Part shown: in pieces, positions 1 to 9,154 of the stretch
Layout of the letters: each line of letters starts with the position of its first letter
How positions within the stretch are numbered: position 1 is the first letter of the stretch
Source: Brevibacterium siliguriense
GTDB lineage: Bacteria > Actinomycetota > Actinomycetes > Actinomycetales > Brevibacteriaceae
Length of the DNA: 64,000 nucleotides
Reading direction: 5' to 3'
Assembly: GCF_900105315.1 (NCBI RefSeq)
Contig: NZ_LT629766.1
Location: 2,232,001 to 2,296,000 of the forward strand
Program-made: the position numbers and the translations under genes
The notes under the pieces: generated by a model
What the model was told of the DNA's origin: nothing
Database searches by the model: none
What the model saw: only the letters and a program-made list of their open reading frames with translations

Positions 1-978
1 TTGGCCTCCGGCGCCTTCGTCACCACCCGTCACCTGCCGGTCGAACGCGTCGGACTCTATGTGCCCGGCGGATTGGCCGTGTACCCCTCGACGGTCATCA
101 TGAACGTCGTGCCCGCGCAGACTGCCGGTGCCCACTCACTTGCGATCGCCAGTCCACCCCAGTCCAACGGCCTGCCGCACCCGACCGTGCTCGCCACCGC
201 ACACATCCTCGGCGTCGACGAAGTCTGGGCGATGGGTGGCGCACAGGCGATCGGCGCCCTGGCCTACGGCTTCGACGACGGGGAGGAACTCGAACCCGTC
301 GATCTCATCACCGGACCCGGAAACGCCTATGTGGCTGCGGCGAAGTCACTCGTCCGCTCGCGGGTCGGCATCGACGCGGTCGCCGGACCCACGGAGATCA
401 TCATCCTCGCCGACGATCAGGCAGACCCGCGCTTCGTCGCCGCCGACCTCATCAGCCAGGCCGAGCACGACGAACTGGCCGCCTCGGTGCTGGTCACCGA
501 CTCCGACGCACTCGCCGAAGCGGTGCAGAAGGAGTTGGAGACACAGGTGCCGGAGGCGATGCACGCCGAGCGGATCGCCACGGCTCTGGCCGGACGGCAG
601 TCGGCGATCGTCCTCGTCGACGACCTCGACGCCGGGATCACCGTCGTCAACGGCTATGCCGGTGAGCACGTCGAAGTCCACACGGCCGATGCCGCCGTGG
701 TCGGGGCACGGATCACGAACGGGGGAGCGGTCTTCCTCGGCGATTGGGCACCGGTGTCGTTGGGCGACTACTGTGCCGGATCGAACCACGTGCTGCCCAC
801 GATGGGCACCGCCGCTCACGGTTCGGGCCTGGGTGTGCACTCATTCATCAAGGTCAGCCAGGTCATCGACTACGACCGGGCGGCCCTCAACGAGGTGGCC
901 GAATACATCGGTGTTCTCGCCGCCAGCGAACAGCTGCCGGCCCACGGCCGGGCTGTCGACATCAGGTTCGAGGAGTAG
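1..978 (+). CDS. hisD: Histidinol dehydrogenase, 3' part
   Basis: This is the C-terminal three quarters of histidinol dehydrogenase, the last enzyme of histidine synthesis, which oxidises L-histidinol to L-histidine with two NAD+. The visible 325 residues include the family segments [29 protein letters not shown] and the zinc/catalytic stretch SQAEHD (Gln and His metal ligands), then EHVEVHT. It ends [11 protein letters not shown]. Family members are about 430 residues long, so roughly 110 N-terminal residues lie left of the window. The TTG at base 1 is only the window edge, not a start. nrdR follows after 2 bases, so the two are probably co-transcribed. Confidence 0.96.
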   Translation: MASGAFVTTRHLPVERVGLYVPGGLAVYPSTVIMNVVPAQTAGAHSLAIASPPQSNGLPHPTVLATAHILGVDEVWAMGGAQAIGALAYGFDDGEELEPVDLITGPGNAYVAAAKSLVRSRVGIDAVAGPTEIIILADDQADPRFVAADLISQAEHDELAASVLVTDSDALAEAVQKELETQVPEAMHAERIATALAGRQSAIVLVDDLDAGITVVNGYAGEHVEVHTADAAVVGARITNGGAVFLGDWAPVSLGDYCAGSNHVLPTMGTAAHGSGLGVHSFIKVSQVIDYDRAALNEVAEYIGVLAASEQLPAHGRAVDIRFEE

Positions 979-980
979 AG

Positions 981-1478
981 ATGCGCTGTCCGTTCTGCCG
1001 TGAGTCCGATTCGCGGGTCGTCGATTCGAGGACCAGCGAAGACGGCGCAGCGATCCGCCGGCGCCGGCAGTGCCGTCACTGCGGCCGCCGCTTCACCACG
1101 ATGGAGGCCACGAGTCTGTCGGTGATCAAACGCTCCGGCGTCACCGAGGAGTTCTCCCGTCAGAAGATCATGTCGGGAGTGCGCAAAGCCTGCCAGGGAC
1201 GTCCGGTCAGCGACGATGATCTCGCGAAGCTCGCACAGCGGGTGGAGGAGAACATCCGGTCGCAGGGGATCGCGGAGATCGACGCCGACGAAGTGGGTCT
1301 GTCGATCCTCGACCCGTTGCGCGAACTCGACCAGGTCGCCTACCTGCGATTCGCCAGCGTGTACCAGGGGTTCGACTCGCTCGAGGACTTCGAAGCCGCA
1401 ATCGATTCACTGCGTGCCGATGCGCTGCTGCAGTCCGGGCAGACCCGTGAACCCACCCCTGACGACTTCGCCGACTGA
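981..1478 (+). CDS. nrdR: Transcriptional repressor NrdR
   Basis: This 165-residue protein is the ATP/dATP-sensing repressor of ribonucleotide reductase genes. The N-terminus MRCPFCRES with CRHCGRRF supplies the four cysteines of the zinc ribbon that binds NrdR boxes. It is followed by an ATP-cone domain (about residues 45-135, beginning VIKRSG and containing [12 protein letters not shown]). The length matches the family. The start is the ATG at 981, preceded by the GAGGAG that overlaps the end of hisD. A longer in-frame reading from 744 lies inside hisD and is rejected. No NrdR box or nrd gene is visible nearby. Confidence 0.97.
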   Translation: MRCPFCRESDSRVVDSRTSEDGAAIRRRRQCRHCGRRFTTMEATSLSVIKRSGVTEEFSRQKIMSGVRKACQGRPVSDDDLAKLAQRVEENIRSQGIAEIDADEVGLSILDPLRELDQVAYLRFASVYQGFDSLEDFEAAIDSLRADALLQSGQTREPTPDDFAD

Positions 1479-1575
1479 GCTTCGCGGAGCGTTCGCGTGA
1501 CCGGATCCTGAGACTGCTGAGATTTCCGTCAGAAATATCCGTTTCGAGTACCGTGGTACAGAAACAGTTGTGTAG

Positions 1576-1650
1576 TATTGAACGTGCGCGCTGCGGCGCG
1601 CGGCCGCTTGCGGTTCGGAGGGGAAGCCGAACCCAAGCGGCCTTTCAATA
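1576..1650. repeat. Cloverleaf-like inverted-repeat element
   Basis: An outer stem (TATTGAA at 1576-1582 with TTCAATA at 1644-1650) encloses two further hairpins: GCGCGC-TGCG-GCGCGC at 1586-1601, and a 16-17 bp stem pairing 1602-1618 with 1627-1642 through one bulge. The whole 75-bp unit can fold as a three-way junction on either strand. It lies downstream of nrdR. It could be a complex terminator, a processed RNA structure or a small non-autonomous palindromic element. No second copy was found in this window. Confidence 0.55.
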
Positions 1651-1660
1651 TTCACCCTCG

Positions 1661-1722
1661 TTACTACCTGACGGCGGCCCAGCAACCTCGCGCGAGGTTG
1701 CTGGGCCGCCGTCAGGTAGTAA
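1661..1722. repeat. Perfect 62-bp palindrome, copy 1
   Basis: The left arm 1661-1690 and right arm 1693-1722 are perfect reverse complements around a central CG. The element lies between the convergent genes nrdR and helD and ends 14 bp from the helD stop codon. Its 56-bp core (1664-1719) recurs at 22562-22617 in the same kind of position. It probably works as a bidirectional transcription terminator or a REP-like dispersed element. There is no classic U-tract, so terminator function is inferred. Confidence 0.8.
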
Positions 1723-1735
1723 AAGGGGTTTGGGG

Positions 1736-3967
1736 TCAGCCGGCTTGGCGGACCGCCTCGGCGGAGAAGAGTTCGGTCAGCTCCGTGGATACGGATGTCA
1801 GGACACGCAGGCGTTCCGTCGTTCGGGTCAGTGCCACGTAGAGACCACCGACGCCCTCCTCGCTGCCGAGCCGGGCGATGCGGCCGGGTTCGACGATGAT
1901 CACCGAATCGAACTCGAGGCCCTTGGCCTGCTGAGGGGTGATGAGGGCGATCTGGTGGTCCAAGCCCGTGACCGAACGCCCGAAATCGAAGTCCGCGACT
2001 GCCTCGGCAATGGGCTCGATGAGCCCCTCATCAGCGATGACAGCGATCTTCCCGCCTTCGGCGGCGGACACCTCGGCCGCAACCGCCTCGGGCAATGCTG
2101 CCAGCATCTCGGATTCGTCGGCAAAGGAGTCTAGCTGCGGATCCGAGCCACCCTGACGCACCGACTCGACGAGCTCGAGCTGCGGGAAGTGCCGATGCAG
2201 GTAGCGATTGGCCAGATCCATCACCGACTGCGGGGTGCGGTAGGAGACGGTGAGCACCTGGAGAGCGAACCGGTCGCCGACGAACTCGTCGAGGATCGAC
2301 GACCAGGTGCGGGCGTTGTCGACCTGCGAGGACTGCGCGAGGTCGCCGACGACGGTGGCCGACTTCGACGGCACGCGACGGAAGAGGATGCGCCACTGCA
2401 TGGGGGAGAGCTCCTGCGCCTCATCGACGACGAGGTGGCCGTACGTCCACTCCCGATCCTCGAGGGCGCGTTCGGCCAGGGTCATCGCCGGTCCCTGCTC
2501 TTCCCAGCGGGCGGCAAGCGTCTCGGCGGAGACCATTCCGCCGGTCTCGGTCATGTCGACGACGGCTTCGGCGTATTCGCGCGCCGAGTCATCCCGAGCC
2601 TGGGTCTGCTGCGGAGCGGAGCCGAGTAGCTCGGCCAGCTCGTCGAGCAGAGGCACATCGTCGACCGTGAACTCGTCACGACGCTGATCGAGTAGGGTCG
2701 ACTGTTCGGCGGGAGTGAGGAGCTTGCGAGCCGCGGCCTGCAGTTTGTGCGGTCTGCTCAGCAGGGAACGCAGAGCGGCGGCGGGACCGATGGGGAACCA
2801 CGCGAGGTTGAGGGCGCGACGCACGTCGACGGAAGATCGCAGATCGTCCAGCAGCTCCGGCAGTCGCTCTCCGGGCGCGTCCAAGCCCATCTCCCGGGCG
2901 AGATCGTCGGCGAGGATCTTCAGCAGTCCGGTGACGAAACCGGTACGGGCGGCATTGTGCGGATCTCCGCTGCGGCGAGCCCGATCGCGCGCGGACTGGA
3001 CGTCCCGGCGACGCAGCACAATCGTGTGGGAACGCACCCGCATCTCGACATCGTCATCGGGGATGCGCTGGTAGTTCGCGATATGGTTCTTCAGCACCCG
3101 TGCCATGACAGAGCGGCCCTTGATCTCGGCGACGGTCGGCGTATCTGCAGCATCTGTGTCGAGTCCCGGATAGAGCTGACCCGGGGTGAGCAGGACGGCC
3201 CCGGTCTCGCCGAGGCTGGGCAGGACCTTCTCGATGTACTTGAGAAACACCGTGGACGGGCCGACGAGGAGGACGCCGGACTTCGCGATCCTCTCCCGGT
3301 GACGGTAGAGCAGGAACGCGGCACGGTGGAGAGCGACGGCGGTCTTGCCGGTGCCAGGCCCGCCCTGGACGACGAGGACGCCGGAGAGCGGGCGGCGGAT
3401 GATCGCATCCTGTTCGGCTTGGATGGTGGCGACGATATCGCCCATCCGACCGGTGCGATGAGTGGTCAGTGCTGCGAGCAGGGCGCCTTCGCCCTGCAGA
3501 TTCGACCGCTGAGTGTCATCGAGTGCGTCGATGTCGAGAACATCGTCCTCGATGCCGGTGACCTTTCGGTTCGCGGTGACGAGGTGACGGCGGCGGGCGA
3601 TTCCCTCCGGGTTTGCGGCAGTCGACTGGTAGAAGCGTTCGGCGGCGGGTGCCCTCCAGTCGATGAGGATCTGCTGACGCTGTTCGTCGGTGAGTCCGAT
3701 CCGGCCGATATATGTGGGGTCGTCTTCGTCGACGATGTCGAGGCGACCGAAGCACAGTCCCTCCTCGGCGCCGTCGAGGCGGATGAGTTGATCTTCGTAC
3801 AGCGTCGCGAAGGCATCGCGTTCGGTGCGGTGCTGGTGATTGCCTCCTACCTCCGAGGTCCTCACCGTGCCCAGGCGGGTTGTCGTCTCCTCCCGGAGCT
3901 CATCGAGGCGGGCATAGAGCTCGTCGAGCTTGGTCTGCTCAACACGAATTTCTGAAGTTTCCGTCAT
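1736..3967 (-). CDS. HelD/HelR-type RNA polymerase-recycling ATPase
   Basis: This UvrD-like superfamily 1 ATPase of the HelD family (743 residues from the chosen start) releases stalled or drug-bound RNA polymerase; actinobacterial HelR members confer rifampicin tolerance. It has an N-terminal coiled coil (LDELYARLDELREE), Walker A GGPGTGKT near residue 202, Walker B-like LVVDEAQELSPMQ, and late helicase motifs VSYRTPQSVMDLAN and GLYVALTRTTERL. The ATG at 3967 (MTETSEIR) has AGAAGG upstream. The ATG at 3988 lacks a ribosome binding site and is less likely. Transcription converges on nrdR across the palindrome. Drug resistance in this host is inference. Confidence 0.88.
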   Translation of the reverse strand: MTETSEIRVEQTKLDELYARLDELREETTTRLGTVRTSEVGGNHQHRTERDAFATLYEDQLIRLDGAEEGLCFGRLDIVDEDDPTYIGRIGLTDEQRQQILIDWRAPAAERFYQSTAANPEGIARRRHLVTANRKVTGIEDDVLDIDALDDTQRSNLQGEGALLAALTTHRTGRMGDIVATIQAEQDAIIRRPLSGVLVVQGGPGTGKTAVALHRAAFLLYRHRERIAKSGVLLVGPSTVFLKYIEKVLPSLGETGAVLLTPGQLYPGLDTDAADTPTVAEIKGRSVMARVLKNHIANYQRIPDDDVEMRVRSHTIVLRRRDVQSARDRARRSGDPHNAARTGFVTGLLKILADDLAREMGLDAPGERLPELLDDLRSSVDVRRALNLAWFPIGPAAALRSLLSRPHKLQAAARKLLTPAEQSTLLDQRRDEFTVDDVPLLDELAELLGSAPQQTQARDDSAREYAEAVVDMTETGGMVSAETLAARWEEQGPAMTLAERALEDREWTYGHLVVDEAQELSPMQWRILFRRVPSKSATVVGDLAQSSQVDNARTWSSILDEFVGDRFALQVLTVSYRTPQSVMDLANRYLHRHFPQLELVESVRQGGSDPQLDSFADESEMLAALPEAVAAEVSAAEGGKIAVIADEGLIEPIAEAVADFDFGRSVTGLDHQIALITPQQAKGLEFDSVIIVEPGRIARLGSEEGVGGLYVALTRTTERLRVLTSVSTELTELFSAEAVRQAG

Positions 3968-4085
3968 CTCACCTTCTTGGGTCGGCATTCAATTATGCCG
4001 AACTTTCCTCGGTGTCTGTAGTCGCAACGTCATTTCGGATCGGGGCGTATCTCACATTCCCGTTCTGCGCAGGCAGGCGCGAAGG

Positions 4086-4877
4086 TCAGAGCCCCAATCG
4101 TGAGCGCAGGCCCGCCCCAGCCAGGAATGTCGCCGAGGAGGCGGCGGTGCGCAGACTGCGATCGAGACCCTCCGCATCGAGCGGAGTGTTGGAGGCGATG
4201 ACGACGACGTTGCCGCGTCGACGTCCTTTGAGGATCGCCGATTCCGTAGCGGCGGCAAGATGGGCGAAGTGTTCGCCGAGGCTGCGAAGTTCAGACCGGA
4301 GGACGTGGTGGTCGCCGGCATCAGGCACATTGGCGACATAGATTCCCGAGTCCTTGACCGACTCGGCGCAGGCGGCGAAGAAACCGGAAGTCTGCAGGGA
4401 TACGGGAACCGAGTCATGGTCGAAGGCATCCCGGACGAGGACGTCGAGGGTGTCGGGCCGGAACTTGCCGATCTCCACAGCCCCGTCGCCGGCGCGCAGA
4501 GCCAGGGCAGGGGAGCGGGGCAGGTCGAACCAGTCGCGGGCGAAGTCGAGCAGCTTGGCATCGATGTCGATCGCCGTCTGCTTCGACCCCGGTCGTGCCG
4601 AATCCAGTGCCCGTGCCAGCGCACAGCCGGCGGCACCGATGTGCGCGGCCCGCAGAGTCCGGTCAGGGAGCTCGACGTCGATGATGCGTCGCATCCAGTC
4701 CAGGTACTCGAAGTCCAATCGCTGCGGATCGCTGAGGGTGATCGACGAGGAGGGGACCCCGTTGACGTGGAGAACATAGGAATCGGCCTCGCCGTCGAGC
4801 TTCTCCAACCGGGCTTCGCCCGTCGAGATGTCGACCACTTGAGAACCAGGGGCTGTGTATATCCGTCTCTTCGCCAC
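4086..4877 (-). CDS. Spermidine synthase-like SAM-fold protein
   Basis: This 263-residue protein has a spermidine synthase/class I methyltransferase fold. Glycine-rich motif I is AHIGAAGCALARAL, followed by the acidic AIDIDAKLLDFAR and the GDGAVEI segment. The post-motif acidic stretch is VLVRDAFDHDSVP rather than the DSSDP of true polyamine synthases, so polyamine formation is doubtful; such proteins are usually annotated only as spermidine synthase-like. The start is GTG at 4877 behind AGTAGGGG. It is divergent from the DUF4192 gene across 271 bp. Confidence 0.75.
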   Translation of the reverse strand: MAKRRIYTAPGSQVVDISTGEARLEKLDGEADSYVLHVNGVPSSSITLSDPQRLDFEYLDWMRRIIDVELPDRTLRAAHIGAAGCALARALDSARPGSKQTAIDIDAKLLDFARDWFDLPRSPALALRAGDGAVEIGKFRPDTLDVLVRDAFDHDSVPVSLQTSGFFAACAESVKDSGIYVANVPDAGDHHVLRSELRSLGEHFAHLAAATESAILKGRRRGNVVVIASNTPLDAEGLDRSLRTAASSATFLAGAGLRSRLGL

Positions 4878-5074
4878 CCCCTACTTGTATGTCAGTGAGG
4901 CGACAGAGGCAATTCGACTCGGATTCTCGTGGGGAAGACGGTGATGACTCGACCACCGTTGCGCTGTGGACGGTTGAGTCCGTTCCACAGGCGCTGATCG
5001 AAGCCTGGAGGAACGGCCCCGGACCGGTTGGAGTGGGACCCAGATAGGAAGCCCACCCGAGGAATGGGCCTGAC

Positions 5075-5108
5075 CCCAGCCACGGGAGCCGCCCCAGCTA
5101 CGGGAACC
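5075..5108. repeat. Two-copy 18-bp tandem repeat
   Basis: CCCAGCYACGGGARCC occurs at 5075-5090 and 5093-5108. It lies in the 271-bp divergent intergenic region before the DUF4192 gene. The spacing of 18 bp keeps frame, so a lost coding segment is possible, but no convincing gene is seen there. Confidence 0.4.
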
Positions 5109-5148
5109 CCGATAACCGGCAGGTCCCGAACCGACACAGGAGGACGCA

Positions 5149-6321
5149 GTGAAGACACCGGCCCGCACACCCGAGGACATCATCGGGATCATCCCTCACA
5201 CTCTCGGATACACCCCGCGTCGCAGTCTCGTCGCCGTCGTCGTCGGCACCGAGAACAACGGGGCCCAGACCAGTTCGACGACGATGCGCATCGACTTCGA
5301 CAGGGAGAGCGCGGCGCAGACGCTGTCCGAAGGCGGCAGCTGGTACGCCGACCTCATCATGCGCGCCTGCACTGTCACCGGAGTCTTCCTCGTCCTCTAC
5401 GATGACGACTATCAGCCGGTCAGCGCCTTCGGCCCCGGTGCCGACGCCGAGTACGCCGAGGTCCACCGTGGTCTCATCCGGGCGGCGATCGATGAGCTGG
5501 CTCTGACGTTCGCCGCCAGGAGCGTTGACACTCTCAGCGCATGGTGGGTCAATCAGGACCACTTCGGACGCATCGACGAGGACGGCTATGACTGCACACC
5601 GCTGATCGAGGCAACCACCTCGGCGTGTGCCACTGAACTCGTCGCCGGCGGTTCCAACCCCGTCACCGACCCGGAGGATCTCGTCATCTCTCCGATGCCC
5701 GCCGGGGCCTTCGCCGACAGTCGTCGCGGACACGCCGACGAGTGGATGGGCACGGACGAGGCGTTTGCGATCCTCGCCGACGTCTACCCGCGCCTGGACG
5801 CGATGCGGCACGAGGAGGAGGCGATCGACGAGGCACGCATCCACGATCTGATGGACCTGCCGACCGTGATGGCCCTCGACACACTGCTCGTAGAGCTCTG
5901 GTCACGCGACGCACTCGAGATGATCCTCAGCTTCGATCACCCCGACTTCCCGCCCAGCCTCATCAGGGAACTCGACGGAGACGAACTCTGCACGATGAGC
6001 CGCCGCATCGTCTCCCGAGCCACGGCCGCTCAGCAGCTGGTCGGGCTCTCTCCGCGTGCCCCGCGGCCGCGAGACATTATGCTCACCATCGCCTTGCTCA
6101 AGGACTATCTGCGGGTCGGCCACCCCCGGGCGAGAGCGAACACCTATGCCGTCATCGCCTGGTTCGAATGGTCGCTGGGCGGATCGACGATGGCGCTGAA
6201 CTATGCGCGCGCCGCCATCGAACTCGAAGCCGAACACGGATTGGCCGAACTCATCGTCAGTGCGGTGAATATGGGATGCCTGCCCCGCTGGCTGACGGAG
6301 ACTCAGAGTTCGACCATCTGA
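5149..6321 (+). CDS. DUF4192 family protein
   Basis: This 390-residue actinobacterial protein begins TPEDIIGIIPHTLGYTPRRS, the hallmark opening of DUF4192, a family of unknown function found almost only in Actinomycetota. No signal peptide or membrane segment is visible. The C-terminal third (YAVIAWFEWSLGGSTMALNYARAAI) has the helical, TPR-like pattern typical of the family. The start is GTG at 5149 with a strong AGGAGG at 5138-5143. It is followed by the sigA leader. Confidence 0.85.
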   Translation: MKTPARTPEDIIGIIPHTLGYTPRRSLVAVVVGTENNGAQTSSTTMRIDFDRESAAQTLSEGGSWYADLIMRACTVTGVFLVLYDDDYQPVSAFGPGADAEYAEVHRGLIRAAIDELALTFAARSVDTLSAWWVNQDHFGRIDEDGYDCTPLIEATTSACATELVAGGSNPVTDPEDLVISPMPAGAFADSRRGHADEWMGTDEAFAILADVYPRLDAMRHEEEAIDEARIHDLMDLPTVMALDTLLVELWSRDALEMILSFDHPDFPPSLIRELDGDELCTMSRRIVSRATAAQQLVGLSPRAPRPRDIMLTIALLKDYLRVGHPRARANTYAVIAWFEWSLGGSTMALNYARAAIELEAEHGLAELIVSAVNMGCLPRWLTETQSSTI

Positions 6322-6666
6322 GCGGATCGCTGTGATCGACGCTGTCACCGTGGGCCCGGTTCCGTCACTGACGGATCGGCTGGGACGGTCGGCCGCCTCG
6401 GCGAGGGGAAAGCGAAAGGAGGAAATCAGACGGGAACAGCTTTGCAGGTCCTTTTGTTCTCAAGGACTGACCGGCGGCACAGCCGCGGAGTCTTGCCCGG
6501 CCGATTCGCAAAGCGGGGAATAACGTGAGAAAATTAAGCGTTGACCCAGTCATTGCACGATGGGCGAACTGTGCGTTCGCCCCGGACCGCACGCGGACCA
6601 CTTGACTTGGGTCTTAGTACTGTCCGAATGCATGGGGAAGTTTCAACGCTCGCGAAAGGTGAACAC
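6322..6666 (+). other. sigA leader region
   Basis: These 345 bases hold no convincing gene. They contain -35-like TTGACC (6541-6546) and TTGACT (6602-6607), neither with a clear -10 partner at the right distance, so the sigA promoter is not pinned down. The segment TTAAGCGTTGACC lies near 6535-6546. A reading frame continuous with sigA covers 6541-6666, but it lacks a ribosome binding site at its first ATG. Confidence 0.35.
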
Positions 6667-8073
6667 GTGCCCAGAGTCGACAAGGAATCCACAACGGTGA
6701 CGGAGAAGTCGGAGGGAACGGCCGGCACGACCTCGACCGGTGGAACCAAGACCACTGCGGCGTCGAAGTCCACTGCGAAGAAGACGACCGCTGCCGGAGC
6801 CAAGAAGACAGCGCCCGCGAAGTCGACTGCCGCAAAGTCCGAGACGGCTGCGTCGAAGAAGACGACAGCAACGAAGTCGACCGCTGCGTCGAATAAGTCT
6901 ACGACGAGGGCCACCGTCGCCAAGGAGGCCAAAGAGGCTAAGGAAGCCAAGAAGGCGAAGAAGGCCGACGACGATATCGACACCACTGAGGAGGTCGAAT
7001 CGGCAGCGGACGCTCTGGCCACAGAGGAGAGCCCCGCCGAGGCGACCGAGACGAAGAACTCGGAGGAGAAGGAGAAGAACGCGGCCGTGGCCGAGGCCGG
7101 AGGCTTCATCGTCTCCGACGCCGACGAAGAGGATGCGCCCGCCCAGCAGGTCGTCTCCGCCGGCGCGACCGCGGACCCGGTCAAGGACTACCTCAAGCAG
7201 ATCGGCAAGGTGGCGCTGCTCAACGCCGCCGAGGAAGTCGACCTCGCCAAGCGCATCGAAGCCGGAATGTACGCCGAGCACCTGCTCGACTGCGGAGAGG
7301 TCACCGACCCACGCGAAACGATGGACTACAAGTGGATCATCCACGACGGTCGCATCGCGAAGAACCATCTGTTGGAGGCCAACCTCCGACTCGTCGTGTC
7401 TCTGGCCAAGCGCTACACCGGCCGCGGAATGCTCTTCCTCGACCTCATCCAGGAAGGCAACCTCGGCCTCATCCGCGCTGTCGAGAAGTTCGACTACACG
7501 AAGGGCTTCAAGTTCTCGACCTACGCCACCTGGTGGATCCGCCAGGCCATCACCCGTGCGATGGCCGATCAGGCTCGCACGATCCGCATCCCGGTGCACA
7601 TGGTCGAGGTCATCAACAAGCTCGCCCGTGTGCAGCGTCAGATGCTGCAGGACCTCGGTCGCGAACCGACCCCTGAAGAGCTCGCGAAGGAACTCGATAT
7701 GACACCCGAGCGTGTCGTCGAGGTCCAGAAGTACGGCCGCGAACCCATCTCGCTGCACACCCCGCTGGGTGAAGACGGCGACTCGGAGTTCGGCGACCTC
7801 ATCGAGGACTCCGAAGCCGTTGTGCCCTCGGACTCGGTGAGCTTCACCCTCCTCCAGGAGCAGCTGCACTCCGTGCTCGACACGCTTTCGGAGCGTGAAG
7901 CCGGAGTGGTGTCCATGCGCTTCGGACTCAACGACGGCCAGCCGAAGACCCTCGACGAGATCGGAAAGGTCTACGGCGTCACCCGTGAGCGCATCCGCCA
8001 GATCGAGTCGAAGACGATGGCCAAGCTGCGCCACCCGTCCCGCTCGCAGGTGCTGCGCGACTACCTCGACTGA
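6667..8073 (+). CDS. sigA: Primary RNA polymerase sigma factor
   Basis: This is the housekeeping sigma-70 (468 residues from GTG 6667, with GAAAGG 6 bases before it). The first 120 residues are a Lys/Ala/Thr-rich, then acidic, low-complexity extension common in actinobacterial primary sigmas. Region 1.2 is [11 protein letters not shown]; region 2 contains [30 protein letters not shown] and [14 protein letters not shown] (-10 recognition); region 3 is [12 protein letters not shown]; region 4 is [20 protein letters not shown] (-35 helix-turn-helix). A start at 6541 would add 42 residues without an RBS. A terminator follows directly. Confidence 0.97.
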   Translation: MPRVDKESTTVTEKSEGTAGTTSTGGTKTTAASKSTAKKTTAAGAKKTAPAKSTAAKSETAASKKTTATKSTAASNKSTTRATVAKEAKEAKEAKKAKKADDDIDTTEEVESAADALATEESPAEATETKNSEEKEKNAAVAEAGGFIVSDADEEDAPAQQVVSAGATADPVKDYLKQIGKVALLNAAEEVDLAKRIEAGMYAEHLLDCGEVTDPRETMDYKWIIHDGRIAKNHLLEANLRLVVSLAKRYTGRGMLFLDLIQEGNLGLIRAVEKFDYTKGFKFSTYATWWIRQAITRAMADQARTIRIPVHMVEVINKLARVQRQMLQDLGREPTPEELAKELDMTPERVVEVQKYGREPISLHTPLGEDGDSEFGDLIEDSEAVVPSDSVSFTLLQEQLHSVLDTLSEREAGVVSMRFGLNDGQPKTLDEIGKVYGVTRERIRQIESKTMAKLRHPSRSQVLRDYLD

Positions 8074-8107
8074 GTCTCGTCTCGAGGTATTCTCGAGCCG
8101 AGATAAG

Positions 8108-8140
8108 CGAACGCCCCTGGGGATTTCCCGGGGGCGTTCG
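8108..8140. terminator. Bidirectional terminator after sigA
   Basis: A 14-bp GC-rich stem (8108-8121 with 8127-8140, one G-U pair) around a short loop ends in TTCGTCATTCC. It lies between the convergent sigA and amidase genes. A 14-bp tandem duplication, CCGGCTCGGCATTG (8147-8174), follows it. Confidence 0.75.
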
Positions 8141-8179
8141 TCATTCCCGGCTCGGCATTGCCGGCTCGGCATTGCCGGA

Positions 8180-9028
8180 TCAGAACCAGTCGACGATGCC
8201 GTCGAACAGGGCGTCGGCGTACTTCTTCTGACCCTCCTTCGATTCCATGAGCTCGGCTTCGGACTGATTGCGCATCTCTCCGCATTCGACGATGACGGCG
8301 GGAACCGACGCATTATTCAGACCGGCCAGGTCCGGGCGCCGGCTGATTGCATCCTTTCCATAGGCCTTGTTCGGGGTGAACTCCTCACCCATCGAACCAC
8401 CCACAGACTTCGCCAGGTCCACAGACGCCTTCTCCGTCTTCTCGTCCTCGCCGGGATCGGCGACGATGATGTGGAAGCCCTTCACCGAACTCGACTCGCT
8501 GCCGTTGGCGTGGATGCTCACGAGCAGGTCGGCATCGTCGGCGAATTTTCCGCGCTCGTCCACACACGGTCCGACGCCCTTGTTGTCCTTGCGACTGAGC
8601 ACGACCTCGGCTCCGGCATCGGTCAGGGACTTCTCCAGCTTCTTCGACACTGCCCACGTGAAATCGGCTTCCGGATAGTCGGAGTTCGTCGAGGCGCCCG
8701 TGGTATTGCATGCCTTCGTCCCGCCGCGTCCGTCCGGCACCTGCCGGTTGATCTCGTCCGGATGCTTCGCATTGCCGCCGTTGTGTCCGGGATCGACCGC
8801 GATGACCTTCCCCTTCAGATCCTTATCGTCCGCCGTCGCCGAGGCGGTCCCGGACTTCGCGTCTTTCCCTCCGTCTGCGTCGTGGCCGGCAGACTGCGAC
8901 TGGCCGGTGGTCTCGGCCGCCTGAGTCGTCCGTCCGGGGGCACCCGAGTTCTGGGAACAGGCCGCCAGACCGGGCAGGCAGAGTGCGACAGAAGCGAGCA
9001 GGCTGGGTACGAGGAGGCGATGACGCAT
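8180..9028 (-). CDS. N-acetylmuramoyl-L-alanine amidase lipoprotein
   Basis: This is a secreted zinc amidase of the Amidase_3 fold that cleaves the lactyl amide between MurNAc and the stem peptide. The signal peptide ends in the lipobox LAAC (Cys24), so the 282-residue protein should be anchored to the membrane surface. A Ser/Gly/Lys-rich linker (about residues 25-75) leads to the catalytic domain: zinc ligands in DPGHNGG, the Glu of YPEADF and SIHANG, and the catalytic Glu in VIVECGEM. It is divergent from parE. The stop lies just inside the small tandem duplication that follows sigA. Confidence 0.9.
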   Translation of the reverse strand: MRHRLLVPSLLASVALCLPGLAACSQNSGAPGRTTQAAETTGQSQSAGHDADGGKDAKSGTASATADDKDLKGKVIAVDPGHNGGNAKHPDEINRQVPDGRGGTKACNTTGASTNSDYPEADFTWAVSKKLEKSLTDAGAEVVLSRKDNKGVGPCVDERGKFADDADLLVSIHANGSESSSVKGFHIIVADPGEDEKTEKASVDLAKSVGGSMGEEFTPNKAYGKDAISRRPDLAGLNNASVPAVIVECGEMRNQSEAELMESKEGQKKYADALFDGIVDWF

Positions 9029-9154
9029 GACTCCATTGTTTCAGCTTCGGACTGCCCATGGCCGCGTGCGTCCGGATGGATTCCCGACACGAGCCGCAGG
9101 GAATAGGGTCCTGAGCGCCCAGCGATTAGAATTTAATCGAACGAGAGGAAATGT

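Noticed and set aside
2747..3955. 402-codon plus-strand frame antisense to helD
   Set aside because: HelD on the minus strand has complete helicase motifs; this frame has none.
4892..5170. Minus-strand frame of 92 codons before the spermidine synthase-like gene
   Set aside because: The C-terminal half looks mildly protein-like, but the frame overlaps the DUF4192 start, lacks an RBS and has no recognised family.
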